The notes beneath the pieces were generated by a model. The model was not told where the DNA came from and ran no database searches. It saw only the letters and a list, made by a program, of their open reading frames with translations. 64,000 nucleotides of DNA from Nostoc sp. JL34. Its GTDB lineage: Bacteria; Cyanobacteriota; Cyanobacteriia; Cyanobacteriales; Nostocaceae. A program made the translations under genes and the position numbers. Location: positions 1 through 64,000 of the forward strand of contig NZ_JABXKQ010000177.1 in the NCBI RefSeq assembly GCF_017114945.1, given 5' to 3'. This document shows positions 15,538 to 24,835 of this stretch, piece by piece. The stretch's first letter is position 1, and each line of letters opens with the position of its first letter.

Positions 15538-18354
15538 ATGATATCTACATCTACAATTCACCAGCTTATTATAAATTCCCCCTATGAGGAGCCAAAAAAA
15601 TATTGGCAGTACAATTACCAAACTCGTCTGTTTAAACTTGTAGAAGGCAGAAGATCCGCAGGTTACACGATCGCTTCTGAAAACTCAAAATCTTTTGATG
15701 TTCCTGGTAAATTTGTTGAAATTCCTCTAGTTAACCAAATACGTCTGCGTGTCAAAGCTTGGTGTGAGAATGGGCATCCCGGCGTTACAGGTGTTACCAA
15801 GCGTCTATTAGAACACTGGCACAATCCAGAAGAACGTGATTTGCCTTTGTTCTTTTGTCAGTTAGAAGCAATAGAAACCTTAATCTGGATGGTTGAATCT
15901 CCACCATCTGACAAGGTTGGTATTGATATTCCCTCTGATGGTGGAGCATTCAAACGTCTCTGCTGCAAAATGGCGACAGGCTCAGGAAAAACAATCGTCA
16001 TGGCAATGCTAATTGCATGGCAAATCCTTAACAAAGTCACCTACCCCCAAGATCACCGCTTTTCCAAAGCCATCTTTATTGTCGCACCCGGACTAACAGT
16101 TAAAAATCGCCTTCAAGTTCTAATTCCTTCCGCCGAAAACAATTATTATGAGATTTTTAACATCATTCCTCTTGGCTTGTTTGATAAGCTGCGTCAGGGT
16201 AAAGTCCTAGTACGTAATTGGCACATTCTCAATTGGGAAACACAGGAACAGATTGAGAAAAAGAAGGGAGTAGATAAACGTGGAGCAAAAAGTGACGAAG
16301 CTTATGTCAGGGATATTTTAGGTGAACTTGCTAATTTTAGGAACCTTCTAGTCATCAACGATGAAGCACATCATGCTTGGCGGATTCCTGCTGAATCTAA
16401 AATAAAGGGCATTAGTAAAGAAGATATTGAGGAAGCAACAAAATGGATTGGTGGACTTGATCGTATCCACAGGGCTAGAGGAATACTCACCTGTTTTGAT
16501 TTTTCCGCCACACCCTTTGTACCTTCTGGCAAGAGAAGTTCTGAAGAAGCTTTATTCGGCTGGATTGTTAGTGATTTTGGGTTAAATGATGCCATTGAAT
16601 CAGGTTTAGTTAAAACTCCCCGTGTTGTTATTCGTGATGATGGCAGGCTTAACCTCAAAGATTTTAAATCTCGTTATTATCACTTATATAATGATGTTGA
16701 AGTTAAAGATGATTTCAATCGCAAAGCAAAACCAGATGAATCTTTACCTGATTTACTAAATAATGCTTATTATTTGTTAGGTAAAGACTGGTTAGAAACA
16801 GCCAAAGCTTGGGAGCAAGCTGGACATAAAGTTCCTCCAGTAATGATTTCTGTTGCTAACCAAACTGAAACCGCAGCCCGGATTAATTATGCCTTCAATC
16901 ATAATAAAATTCAAATAGAAGAACTTTGCATTCCAGAACGCACTCTCCACATAGACTCTAATGTTCTGAAAATGGCAGAGGCTCAGGAAGAAAGTTCTGA
17001 GATACAATACAAAACCTCAGATACTAATGAAGACGATACATCTGATGAAGAAAATACTCCCAAGTTAACTAAACAGCAGCAAGCAGAACTTTTAAGACAA
17101 AAGGTTGACACCGTTGGTCAAGTTGGTAAACCAGGTGAACAAATTCAAAATGTGATCTCAGTTGGGATGCTGTCTGAAGGATGGGATGCTAAAACAGTAA
17201 CTCACATTATGGGTATTAGAGCCTTCACCAGCCAACTTCTCTGTGAACAAGTTGTGGGTAGAGGCTTGAGAAGAACTGCTTACGACATTAACCCTGAAAC
17301 CAATTTACTTGAACCAGAGTATGTCAACATTTTTGGTGTTCCCTTTACCTTTATTCCCCATGAATCTAATGAAGAAACAACACCTGCACCTCCTCAACCT
17401 AAAACTGAAATCAAACCCGACCCAGAAAAGCAAGAGTTTGAAATTAGCTTTCCTAATATCATCCGAGTTGATTACATTTATAAGCCTGAACTTAAGCTTA
17501 ATTTAAGTCAAGTTGAGCCTTTAGAGTTAGATGCTTTTGATAATAGTACACTGGCTGAATTAGCGCCAATTGTTGATGGTAAACCGGATGTCACAAAAAT
17601 TAAGGGGATTGATCTGGAAGATTTAGGGCGCAAATTTCGGATGCAGAAAATTGCCTTTGAGACTGCCAGAGATATCTTTGATCAGATGAAACCTGGATGG
17701 AAAGGTAATCGAGAATATTTATTAGCCAAGCTGATTAGATTAGTGGAAGACTTTATTGACTCAGGTTTAATCCGAATTAGTCCACCTTTATTCAATTTAG
17801 ATGAAATTCGACGGCGGATTATTATTACTCTCAATCTGAGTAAATTAGTTCAGCACATTTGGAATGCTATTTATTTAGAAAATACAGAAGCAATTGAACC
17901 TGTTTTTGACCAAAATCATCCAATTCGCTCTACTGGTGATATGCGCTTATGGTATACGGGTAAGCCATGTGAATACACGCGGAAGTCACACATAACCTGC
18001 TGTACTTTCGATAGTACATGGGAAGCTAGTGAAGCATTTGAATTAGATAGAAATCCCAATGTTGAGGCTTGGGTTAAGAATGACCATCTGGGGTTTGAAA
18101 TTCTCTACATATTTGAAGGGGTTGTTCGCAAATATCGGCCAGACTTTATTATTCGGATAAAAACTGGGAGTTTCTTGATTTTAGAAACTAAAGGCCGTTA
18201 TAGTCAAAAAGACGCAGCTAAAAGTGTATTTTTAGATCAATGGATTCAAGCAGTTAATCAGCATGGTGGCTTTGGTTTTTGGCAACGGGATATATCCAGA
18301 AATCCAGCTGACGTTAAGATGATTTTAGATAGGGCGGTTTCTCTGTCAAAATAA
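15538..18354 (+). CDS. type III restriction enzyme, Res subunit: helicase plus PD-(D/E)xK nuclease (938 aa)
   Basis: DEAD/DEAH helicase: ATGSGKT at 146-152, DEAH at 275-278 (INDEAHHAW), an SAT box (DFSATPF) and a motif VI of the form QVVGRGLRR. The C-terminus carries an intact PD-(D/E)xK nuclease: Asp869 in RPDFIIRI and Glu883-x-Lys885 in LETKG. With Mod it forms the ATP-dependent restriction complex that cuts unmodified DNA. It looks like the Res type often annotated as the BPTD_3080 family. I use ATG 15538; an in-frame TTG at 15514 is less likely. The gene is the last of the operon, 37 bases after the PIN gene. Confidence 0.92.
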   Translation: MISTSTIHQLIINSPYEEPKKYWQYNYQTRLFKLVEGRRSAGYTIASENSKSFDVPGKFVEIPLVNQIRLRVKAWCENGHPGVTGVTKRLLEHWHNPEERDLPLFFCQLEAIETLIWMVESPPSDKVGIDIPSDGGAFKRLCCKMATGSGKTIVMAMLIAWQILNKVTYPQDHRFSKAIFIVAPGLTVKNRLQVLIPSAENNYYEIFNIIPLGLFDKLRQGKVLVRNWHILNWETQEQIEKKKGVDKRGAKSDEAYVRDILGELANFRNLLVINDEAHHAWRIPAESKIKGISKEDIEEATKWIGGLDRIHRARGILTCFDFSATPFVPSGKRSSEEALFGWIVSDFGLNDAIESGLVKTPRVVIRDDGRLNLKDFKSRYYHLYNDVEVKDDFNRKAKPDESLPDLLNNAYYLLGKDWLETAKAWEQAGHKVPPVMISVANQTETAARINYAFNHNKIQIEELCIPERTLHIDSNVLKMAEAQEESSEIQYKTSDTNEDDTSDEENTPKLTKQQQAELLRQKVDTVGQVGKPGEQIQNVISVGMLSEGWDAKTVTHIMGIRAFTSQLLCEQVVGRGLRRTAYDINPETNLLEPEYVNIFGVPFTFIPHESNEETTPAPPQPKTEIKPDPEKQEFEISFPNIIRVDYIYKPELKLNLSQVEPLELDAFDNSTLAELAPIVDGKPDVTKIKGIDLEDLGRKFRMQKIAFETARDIFDQMKPGWKGNREYLLAKLIRLVEDFIDSGLIRISPPLFNLDEIRRRIIITLNLSKLVQHIWNAIYLENTEAIEPVFDQNHPIRSTGDMRLWYTGKPCEYTRKSHITCCTFDSTWEASEAFELDRNPNVEAWVKNDHLGFEILYIFEGVVRKYRPDFIIRIKTGSFLILETKGRYSQKDAAKSVFLDQWIQAVNQHGGFGFWQRDISRNPADVKMILDRAVSLSK

Positions 18355-18465
18355 AGAAGTGAGATTCCTGGATATAAACGACTACTAAACAATTAAAAGA
18401 AGGGAAATTCGCTGAAGTCGATAACTAAAACGTATGTTTCATATTCAGGACTTCTACCAATTCTT

Positions 18466-18498
18466 AATTACGAATTACGAATTACGAATTACGAATTA
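18466..18498. repeat. STRR: four AATTACG heptamers
   Basis: AATTACG is repeated four times and ends with AATTAG. It lies between the converging res and pyrE genes. Confidence 0.9.
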
Positions 18499-18514
18499 GT
18501 ACAAGTCCTATTAT

Positions 18515-19138
18515 TTAGGAATTTGCAAGTTGTCGGTAGCGTTCTTGAACTTCCTGAATCGAAAACAAAGTTTCAAACTTCAAGCCTGCTGACTGATACA
18601 ACTCACTTCCCCCTTGTTCTCGATCTACTAGTGAAATTACTTGATTGACGGTATAACCTGCATCTTTAAGACGCTCAACTGCTTTCAGAGCAGATTGCCC
18701 AGTTGTCACGACATCTTCCAAAACTACTACTTTTGCGCCTTCAGATAAACTGGGGCCTTCTATATAAGCTCTTGTCCCGTAACCCTTGGCTTCCTTACGA
18801 ATAATCAATGCTGGTATCGGGCGGTTTTCATAAACAGAAACTATACTCACTGCTGTCACAATTGGATCAGCCCCCATCGTTAAACCACCCACAGCCTGTG
18901 TATCTACAGGTAATAAAGGGAACAGCAATCGTCCTACTGCCAAAGCGCCTTGAGGATGGAGTGTTACCTGTGTCTTGTTGACGTAATAAGAACTACGTAG
19001 CCCGGAAGAGAGGAGAAAATCGCCCTCTTGATAAGCAAGTTGACAAAATAAATCTAGTAGCTTGTGGCGCAAGGTAGTCAAATCAGTAGTGGTTGCCCAA
19101 ATATCTGAGTGGGTAAGAGTTTCAGTAGGATACGTCAT
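18515..19138 (-). CDS. pyrE: orotate phosphoribosyltransferase (207 aa)
   Basis: Joins orotate to PRPP to form OMP in pyrimidine synthesis. The PRPP-binding motif is VVVLEDVVTTGQS (137-149), and the catalytic lysine region is RKEAKGYGTRA (114-124). Length is normal. The ATG at 19138 follows an A-rich leader. It converges on the restriction operon and is divergent from the secreted-protein gene at 19239, which has its own strong Shine-Dalgarno. Confidence 0.95.
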   Translation of the reverse strand: MTYPTETLTHSDIWATTTDLTTLRHKLLDLFCQLAYQEGDFLLSSGLRSSYYVNKTQVTLHPQGALAVGRLLFPLLPVDTQAVGGLTMGADPIVTAVSIVSVYENRPIPALIIRKEAKGYGTRAYIEGPSLSEGAKVVVLEDVVTTGQSALKAVERLKDAGYTVNQVISLVDREQGGSELYQSAGLKFETLFSIQEVQERYRQLANS

Positions 19139-19238
19139 TACAAAACATTAAAAGTTGTGCTACACCAAAGGTTGAACTCATGAGAGTTCTGAACTTAAGC
19201 ATAAATTAAGATTGCCCAAAAATTGAGGAGTCAGAAAC

Positions 19239-19673
19239 GTGCATATAAAATTCAAAACCTTTGGTGGTTTATTAGTGCTATTTGCTGTTGGTATTGCTTT
19301 TCCCTCTGTTGCATCTGCCCAAACCGCAACACCCAATTATGAAACGACGAATGATGTATTTGAACGAGCTTATTTTCGTCACGATCGCAATTTCTACGAA
19401 AATGGTAGCCTGAAGCGTCAGCTCGACTCATTTCTCGGATCTGGTTCTGGTTTCGGTGGTTCCTTCCCAGAAAATGAAATTGCCCGCGATGCGGAGTTGG
19501 TTAACACTTTATATCATGATGTCTTGACTCAGCAAGTCGGCAATGATCCTTATATTCGCACTCCTGATTTACCAAATCCTTATGACACATCACTGATTAT
19601 GTCTCCGCGTTTAAATAGCAACAAACTCAAAGTGGGAACTGAATTCCGGTTTGAAACTTTACCATCCCGGTAA
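19239..19673 (+). CDS. secreted or periplasmic protein of unknown function (144 aa)
   Basis: Starts at GTG 19239, chosen because GAGGAG lies 8 bases upstream. A signal peptide is clear: basic start (MHIKFKTF), hydrophobic core (GGLLVLFAVGIAF) and cleavage at about VASA-Q. The mature part has a Gly/Ser/Phe-rich patch (LGSGSGFGGSF) and ends FRFETLPSR. I do not recognise the family. It lies 100 bases from pyrE on the other strand. Confidence 0.8.
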   Translation: MHIKFKTFGGLLVLFAVGIAFPSVASAQTATPNYETTNDVFERAYFRHDRNFYENGSLKRQLDSFLGSGSGFGGSFPENEIARDAELVNTLYHDVLTQQVGNDPYIRTPDLPNPYDTSLIMSPRLNSNKLKVGTEFRFETLPSR

Positions 19674-20179
19674 GATTGAGGAGTGGGCAAGTGGTAGTAC
19701 TGAGTGCTGAGTGGGAAATCTCACTTCTTTACTCAGGACTCTTAACTCAGAACTGATTTGCCCAATTCCACGTGCCCTTTATGTCTCTATTACTGCTTTT
19801 TGATGATTCAGTGCGCCCTGCTGGAATCGAACCAGCCTTAAGGCGAATTATGAGTTCGCTGCCTCCCCAATCGGCCAAAGGCGCATATTTTTTTGGGTTT
19901 CGGTTGCTATGAGTAAATTGCTTTAACTCTTAGGTCAACTTTATTTGCTAATTTTAGACTGAGGAAAATACCTCATGCACTAACTTTAGCCAATTCCGTA
20001 ATTATAGCATAAATTTACCGCTTGTGAATACTGGACAATTATTCCCCAGATTTTTATACTACATAATTTGATCATGGATATAGTGCAAACTAATATTGAT
20101 TAAGTTCCTTTAAGGATTGAGGTCAAAAGCTTCACTATTCTTAAATAGACCAGCATTCTCTTGTGATAGCTTGTCAGCG
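19674..20179. other. intergenic gap containing a CAU tRNA
   Basis: Besides the tRNA (listed separately) I see only low-complexity intergenic sequence, with ACTCAG/CTGAGT-type words at about 19698-19755 that could form a weak hairpin. A TTG-started open frame from 20117 leads into the next gene but its leader is judged untranslated. Confidence 0.5.
19812..19884 (-). tRNA. tRNA with anticodon CAU (elongator Met or lysidine-type Ile)
   Basis: On the minus strand the arms fold: acceptor GCGCCTT/AGGGCGC with discriminator A, D-arm GCC...GGC, anticodon stem GCGAA/TTCGC around CTCATAA, and T-arm GCTGG TTCGATT CCAGC. It is not the initiator, which has three G:C pairs in the anticodon stem. C4:G69 and C5:G68 pairs and the CTCATAA loop are also seen in tRNA-Ile2, whose C34 is turned into lysidine by TilS. 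Sequence alone does not settle Met versus Ile. Confidence 0.92.
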
Positions 20180-20881
20180 ATGAAAATAAATTCTACTGTA
20201 CTTCTTACTTTGATTTTGTTAATTCTGATGATGGGAGCAGGTTCTGTGAGCGCGTTTTTGGGGTTTGAACTAGGGAGTTCAGCACTTAAAGGCGTTACCA
20301 CACCAGACGGGCGTCCCACAACCAAATTTGCCAGCAATAAGGCAAATAACTCCCAACAGGGAGGGCTAGTGCTATTAAAAGAGGAAGAGATTCTGAAAAT
20401 TGTCAAGGCGCGAATTGAGGGTAAGACCAAGGCTGCTAAATCAGAAAAGCTAGAGGAAGATGATGAAGAAACCAATAGCAGCAAGCAGAAGCCAGAGGAA
20501 AAACCCCCAGAAGTGGTTGAAGAAAAACCCCTACCAGGTTTTCCGGTTACTGCCCAGAGTGAGGGTGTAACCATGACTGTGCAATCTGCCCGCTACTCTG
20601 GTGGTGATTTGCTACTGAAAGTGAAAATGCAGAACAAAGGTAAGGATTCTGTGCGCTTCCTGTATAGTTTTTTAGATGTTACCGATGATAAAGGACGAAC
20701 CCTAAGTGCAAGTACAGAGGGTTTACCAACAGAATTGCCTGTAAATGGGCCAGCATTTTCAGGTACAGTGAGCATTCCCACAGCTTTACTTGATGATGTC
20801 AAGAAAATATCACTTGCTCTCACTGATTATCCCGCTCAAAAATTGAAGCTAGAGGCATCGGATATTCCTGTAGAAAGGTAG
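20180..20881 (+). CDS. exported protein of unknown function (233 aa)
   Basis: The start ATG 20180 gives a textbook signal peptide (MKINSTVLLTLILLILMMGAG, cleavage near SVSA). Then follows a charged linker rich in Lys, Glu and Pro (about 95-125, EEDDEETNSSKQKPEEKPPE) and a beta-rich C-terminal domain (VTMTVQSARYSGGDLLLKVK...) that looks like a DUF4352-type or other immunoglobulin-like fold. An in-frame TTG 21 codons upstream would bury the signal and is rejected. The function is not known. The stop is directly followed by an STRR. Confidence 0.8.
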   Translation: MKINSTVLLTLILLILMMGAGSVSAFLGFELGSSALKGVTTPDGRPTTKFASNKANNSQQGGLVLLKEEEILKIVKARIEGKTKAAKSEKLEEDDEETNSSKQKPEEKPPEVVEEKPLPGFPVTAQSEGVTMTVQSARYSGGDLLLKVKMQNKGKDSVRFLYSFLDVTDDKGRTLSASTEGLPTELPVNGPAFSGTVSIPTALLDDVKKISLALTDYPAQKLKLEASDIPVER

Positions 20882-20883
20882 AT

Positions 20884-20956
20884 GGGCATTGGGCATTGGG
20901 CATTGGGCATTGGTGATTATCAGTTATTTTTTACTATTCCCTATTCCCTATTCCCC
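20884..20956. repeat. two STRRs: GGGCATT x4 and TATTCCC x3
   Basis: GGGCATT is repeated four times at 20884-20911, and TATTCCC three times at 20935-20955. Together they fill most of the gap between two genes on the plus strand. Confidence 0.9.
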
Positions 20957-20959
20957 TAA

Positions 20960-22348
20960 ATGGAGGGCGTGAGTTTTACACGAGCTTTGGCGGTGAGTGG
21001 TTTTCCTAATTTAATTTGGACAGACGTGGCGCTGCGGTTATTGTCAGTGCTACTACTGATTGCCATAAATGCCTTTTTTGTGACAGCGGAATTTTCGATG
21101 GTGAGCGTGCGGCGATCGCGTATTCACCAGCTAGTTAAGGCTGGGGATATTCCAGCGATCGCTGTAGAAATGCTACAACGTAGTATTGACCGACTGCTAT
21201 CTACCACCCAATTAGGCATTACCCTCTCTAGTTTGGCGCTGGGATGGATTGGCGAAAGTACGATTGTCGTACTGGTAAATGCATGGCTAAGATCCTGGCC
21301 TTTACCGAGTGGGATGACTACATTTCTCGCCCATTCCCTATCAATTCCCATTGCCTTTTTCTTAATTGCCTATTTGCAAATTGTGATCGGAGAACTATGT
21401 CCTAAATCCTTAGCCATGCTGTACTCAGAACAGCTAGCAAGGTTTTTGGGGCCTTCGGTAAAAGCGATCGTGCGTTTTTTTGGCCCCTTTATCTGGATTC
21501 TCAACCAATCAACTCGTTGCTTGTTGCGGATTTTTGGTATCCAATACACAGGTCAAGGCTGGCGACCGCCTGTAACCCCTGAAGAATTGCAACTGATTAT
21601 CTCAACAGAATGGGGGTCTACTGGTTTACAGCGTGCAGAGCGAGAACTGCTCAATAATGTTTTTGAGTTTGGGGATGTTATGGCTCAAGATGTAATGATC
21701 CCTCGCACCAGTATTATCACGCTGCCAAAAGATGCTACCTTCCAGACATTACTCAGGGAAATGGCTTCTACTGGTTACTCTCGCTATCCCGTGATTGGTG
21801 AATCTTTAGACGATGTTCTCGGCATTGTTTATTTTAAAGATTTGGCACAACCTTTAGCTGTAGGAAAGCTCAGTTTAGAGACACAGATCCAACCTTGGAT
21901 GCGTCCCGCCCGGTTTGTTCCAGAACACACGTCTTTGAGTGAACTTTTGCCCATGATGCAGCAAGAGAAACCCGCTATGGTCATGGTAGTGAATGAATTT
22001 GGCGGTACTGTGGGACTAGTGACAATCAAAGATGTCATTGCCGAAATCATTGGCGATCCCAGCGAACCGGAAAACAGCGACGACTTACTGATTCAGATGT
22101 TAGATAAGCAGAAATTTCTGGTGCAGGCACAAATCAACCTTGAAGACCTCAACGAAGTTTTGCATCTTAATTTGCCCTTGACCAGAGAATACCAAACACT
22201 AGGGGGCTTTTTACTATACGAGTTACAGAAAATTCCTACAAAAGGCGAAACCTTCTGTTATCAAAATCTCGAATTCACTGTGATATCAATTGTTGGGCCA
22301 CGCTTGCATCAAATTCAACTACGACGGCTAGAGGAGGAGGGGGAGTAG
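20960..22348 (+). CDS. CNNM/CorC-type membrane protein with CBS domains (hemolysin C family, 462 aa)
   Basis: Domain order is typical: an N-terminal DUF21/CNNM membrane domain (about 20-210; four hydrophobic segments, starting RLLSVLLLIAINAFFVTAEF), a pair of CBS domains (about 230-360; VMIPRTSIITL... and IKDVIAEIIGDP), and a C-terminal CorC_HlyC domain (about 375-455). Members move or sense Mg2+ or other divalent metals across the plasma membrane; the old name hemolysin is misleading. The ATG at 20960 has no good Shine-Dalgarno; the first few codons contain GGAGGG before an in-frame GTG, so the true start may be some codons later. Confidence 0.9.
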   Translation: MEGVSFTRALAVSGFPNLIWTDVALRLLSVLLLIAINAFFVTAEFSMVSVRRSRIHQLVKAGDIPAIAVEMLQRSIDRLLSTTQLGITLSSLALGWIGESTIVVLVNAWLRSWPLPSGMTTFLAHSLSIPIAFFLIAYLQIVIGELCPKSLAMLYSEQLARFLGPSVKAIVRFFGPFIWILNQSTRCLLRIFGIQYTGQGWRPPVTPEELQLIISTEWGSTGLQRAERELLNNVFEFGDVMAQDVMIPRTSIITLPKDATFQTLLREMASTGYSRYPVIGESLDDVLGIVYFKDLAQPLAVGKLSLETQIQPWMRPARFVPEHTSLSELLPMMQQEKPAMVMVVNEFGGTVGLVTIKDVIAEIIGDPSEPENSDDLLIQMLDKQKFLVQAQINLEDLNEVLHLNLPLTREYQTLGGFLLYELQKIPTKGETFCYQNLEFTVISIVGPRLHQIQLRRLEEEGE

Positions 22349-22407
22349 GGGGATGAGGAAGCAGGGGGAGCAGGGGAGCAGAGGGGAAATACCAATGCCC
22401 AATGCCT

Positions 22408-23085
22408 CTACTGTGCATACGCCAGTGGATCAACAAGTCCCAATTCAGCAAAAGCTGCTAGCCGCAAGCGACAAGAATCACACACGCCGCAAGCAATATC
22501 ACCACCAGCATAGCAAGACCAAGTTAGCTCCCAAGGAACTCCCAATTGGTTCCCCAGTTGGATGATTTCGGTTTTTTTCAGGTTGATTAGGGGTGCAACA
22601 ATATTAATTGGTTGTCCCTCACGCCCTTGTTTAGTTCCCAGGCGAAAAACTTCCTGCATTGCCTGGATATAGTCGGGGCGACAGTCAGGATATCCTGAGT
22701 AATCTAAGGCATTAACGCCGATATAGACACGCTCTGCGGTGATCGCTTCGGCGTAACCAAGAGCAAAGCTCAGAAAAATAGTATTACGAGCCGGTACATA
22801 AGTGACAGGAATATTTTGAGACATTTCATCCAGCGATCGCTCCTGGGGTAAATCAATGGCATTATCGGTAAGTGCGGAACCGCCCCATTGCCGTAAGTCA
22901 AAATTAACCACCTGATGTTTTGCGATCGCAGCTTTTTGAGCGATAGTGAGGGCTGACTGTAACTCTCGTCGGTGTCGCTGCTGGTAATCAAAGGAAATAG
23001 CATGACATTCACAGCCATCAGCCTGAGCCTTGTACAGAATTGTGGAAGAGTCCAATCCCCCGGATAACAGAATTACAGCTTTCAT
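22408..23085 (-). CDS. queC: 7-cyano-7-deazaguanine synthase QueC (225 aa)
   Basis: Makes preQ0 from 7-carboxy-7-deazaguanine with ATP and ammonia, in queuosine synthesis. The PP-loop SGGLDSST is at 8-15. Four zinc-binding cysteines lie at 191, 199, 202 and 205 (SCYAGGDIACGVCDSC). Length is normal. It converges on the CNNM gene with about 60 bases between. No preQ1-type riboswitch was recognised upstream. Confidence 0.95.
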   Translation of the reverse strand: MKAVILLSGGLDSSTILYKAQADGCECHAISFDYQQRHRRELQSALTIAQKAAIAKHQVVNFDLRQWGGSALTDNAIDLPQERSLDEMSQNIPVTYVPARNTIFLSFALGYAEAITAERVYIGVNALDYSGYPDCRPDYIQAMQEVFRLGTKQGREGQPINIVAPLINLKKTEIIQLGNQLGVPWELTWSCYAGGDIACGVCDSCRLRLAAFAELGLVDPLAYAQ

Positions 23086-23423
23086 CTCAGTTGCAAGTTT
23101 TGGATTTCAAATCGCCAAATCAAACCTTAACAAGATGCCAGAAAGCAATGTCAAGGAGAATTTATACTTAGGTCTTACTGAATTTTTTCAAGTTAATAAA
23201 AAAACATATATTTTTGTAGAAAGTGCAAAATCCAAACCAAACTCGAAATATCTATACAAAAGATATTTGGATTACGGGAACCGATCACAAACTTTGAAAT
23301 TCTTCATAAACATAGGCTCTATGTTACCATCTGGATGGTTTTAGACGGATCGTAACTGGCTTTCGAGTATAAACGCCAACGGCCGTAGCGTCTCTAAATT
23401 TGGTGGTTGAGGAGAGAATAATA
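23086..23423. other. intergenic gap between divergent queC and oxidoreductase genes
   Basis: Promoter space for two divergent genes. It is A/T-rich in the left half. Near 23372-23395 lies a GCCAACGGCCGTAGCGTCTC-like word of the kind found in dispersed Nostoc repeats. An open frame at 23030-23344 on the plus strand crosses the queC start and is judged non-coding. Confidence 0.5.
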
Positions 23424-24506
23424 GTGCAAGATAGCATGTCAGTGGCAGAACCGAATCTATATACACAGCGCAACCAGCCACGACCGATCCGCATAGGCGT
23501 GATTGGAGTGGGTAACATGGGACAACACCACGCTCGCGTGCTGAGTTCAATGAAAGATGTTGAACTAGTCGGAGTGGCAGATATTAACGTCGAGCGAGGA
23601 TTAGAAACTGCCAGCAACTACAAGGTGCGTTTTTTTGAAGATTACTGTGACCTGCTACCCCTTGTGGAAGCAGTTTGTGTCGCTGTTCCCACCCGTCTGC
23701 ACTATGCCGTGGGCATCAACTGTCTGTTAGCGGGAATTCATGTTTTGATTGAAAAACCGATCGCAGCCAGTATTTCAGAGGCAGAGTCTTTAGTCAATGC
23801 TGCGGCTGAGTCTGGGTGTATCCTGCAAGTGGGACATATTGAGCGTTTCAACCCAGCTTTTAAAGAATTGAGCCAAGTATTGAAAACAGAGGAATTGCTG
23901 GCGCTAGAAGCCCACAGAATGAGTCCTTACTCAGATCGGGCAAATGATGTTTCGGTTGTGCTGGATTTAATGATCCATGACATCGACCTACTTCTGGAAT
24001 TAGCTGCTTCCCCAGTCACAAAATTGACTGCTAGCGGGACTCGCTCCTTAGACTCTGGTTATTTAGATTACGTAACCGCCACCTTGGGGTTTGCCAATGG
24101 TATTGTTGCTACTCTGACTGCCAGTAAAGTCACCCACCGAAAAATTCGCCGGATTGTCGCCCATTGCAAAAATTCGTTTACTGAGGCAGATTTCCTCAAG
24201 AATGAAATTTTGATTCACCGACAAACCACTGCTAATTCTCTCACCGACCACCGACAAGTACTTTACAGGCAAGATGGTGTGATTGAAAAAGTCTACACCA
24301 GCAACATTCAACCTTTGAGTGCAGAATTAGAACATTTTGTCAACTGTGTACACGGTGGCAATCAACCCTCAGTAGGTGGTGAACAAGCTCTCAAAGCCCT
24401 GAGACTGGCAAGCTTGATTGAACAGATGGCGCTGGAAGATCGAGTTTGGAATCCGCTAGACTGGCAATCGGAACCAAGAGTACAATCATTGACCCCGACA
24501 GCCTAG
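23424..24506 (+). CDS. Gfo/Idh/MocA-family NAD(P)-dependent oxidoreductase (360 aa)
   Basis: The Rossmann dinucleotide motif GVIGVGNMG is at about 25-33, and the catalytic-lysine region HVLIEKPIA follows at about 110-118. The C-terminal half has the family's alpha/beta domain (DLMIHDIDLLLEL). Substrate is unknown; relatives act on sugars, inositols or biliverdin. I choose the GTG at 23424, because GAGGAG lies 9 bases upstream; the next ATG is four codons later and an in-frame TTG at 23400 lacks support. It stands alone. Confidence 0.88.
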   Translation: MQDSMSVAEPNLYTQRNQPRPIRIGVIGVGNMGQHHARVLSSMKDVELVGVADINVERGLETASNYKVRFFEDYCDLLPLVEAVCVAVPTRLHYAVGINCLLAGIHVLIEKPIAASISEAESLVNAAAESGCILQVGHIERFNPAFKELSQVLKTEELLALEAHRMSPYSDRANDVSVVLDLMIHDIDLLLELAASPVTKLTASGTRSLDSGYLDYVTATLGFANGIVATLTASKVTHRKIRRIVAHCKNSFTEADFLKNEILIHRQTTANSLTDHRQVLYRQDGVIEKVYTSNIQPLSAELEHFVNCVHGGNQPSVGGEQALKALRLASLIEQMALEDRVWNPLDWQSEPRVQSLTPTA

Positions 24507-24835
24507 AAGAAGATGCACAGAGGGGGACAAGGGGGACAAGATAAAATTTTTTCCTTTCTTTCCCCCCTGCTCCCCTATTCCCTTCATCTTTCCCACAGCA
24601 TCAACCTCAGAAGCAAGCCCTAAAGTATGTCCTAAAGTATGTTTTTAAACTTGCCATCAAATCTTTAGATCCTCCCTAGTCCTTCTAAAAAGGTAGCTAA
24701 GGGGGATCTAAAAAATTAGAGAATAAAACCTAGTAGTTCGTTTGATGAATTTTGTAAAGTTCGTAGTGAGCCATTTATCACTCAAATTCAAGGGCTAGAG
24801 CTACTGACTATGAACTTTTATAACCCTCAAAATTA
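24507..24835. other. intergenic gap with repeat sequences
   Basis: Begins with purine-rich then C-rich tracts (GGGGGACAAG x2, CCCCCCTGCTCCCC), then the palindromic element listed separately. No gene is seen up to the small ORF at 24836. Confidence 0.5.
24664..24712. repeat. 49-bp palindromic element with imperfect terminal inverted repeats
   Basis: TTTAGATCCTCCCTAG at the left end is mirrored at the right end by CTAAGGGGGATCTAAA (14 of 16 positions pair). The centre also folds (CCTTCTAAAAAGG). This is a dispersed cyanobacterial type; a related G/C-rich word is found inside the large kinase gene at 47226. Confidence 0.75.

Noticed and set aside
18355..18520. A copy of the tRNA-Thr 3' end as right attachment site of the restriction island
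   Set aside because: No matching stretch was found by eye between res and pyrE.
23030..23344. 104-codon open frame on the plus strand between queC and the oxidoreductase
   Set aside because: It begins inside queC antisense and has low-complexity A/T-driven composition.
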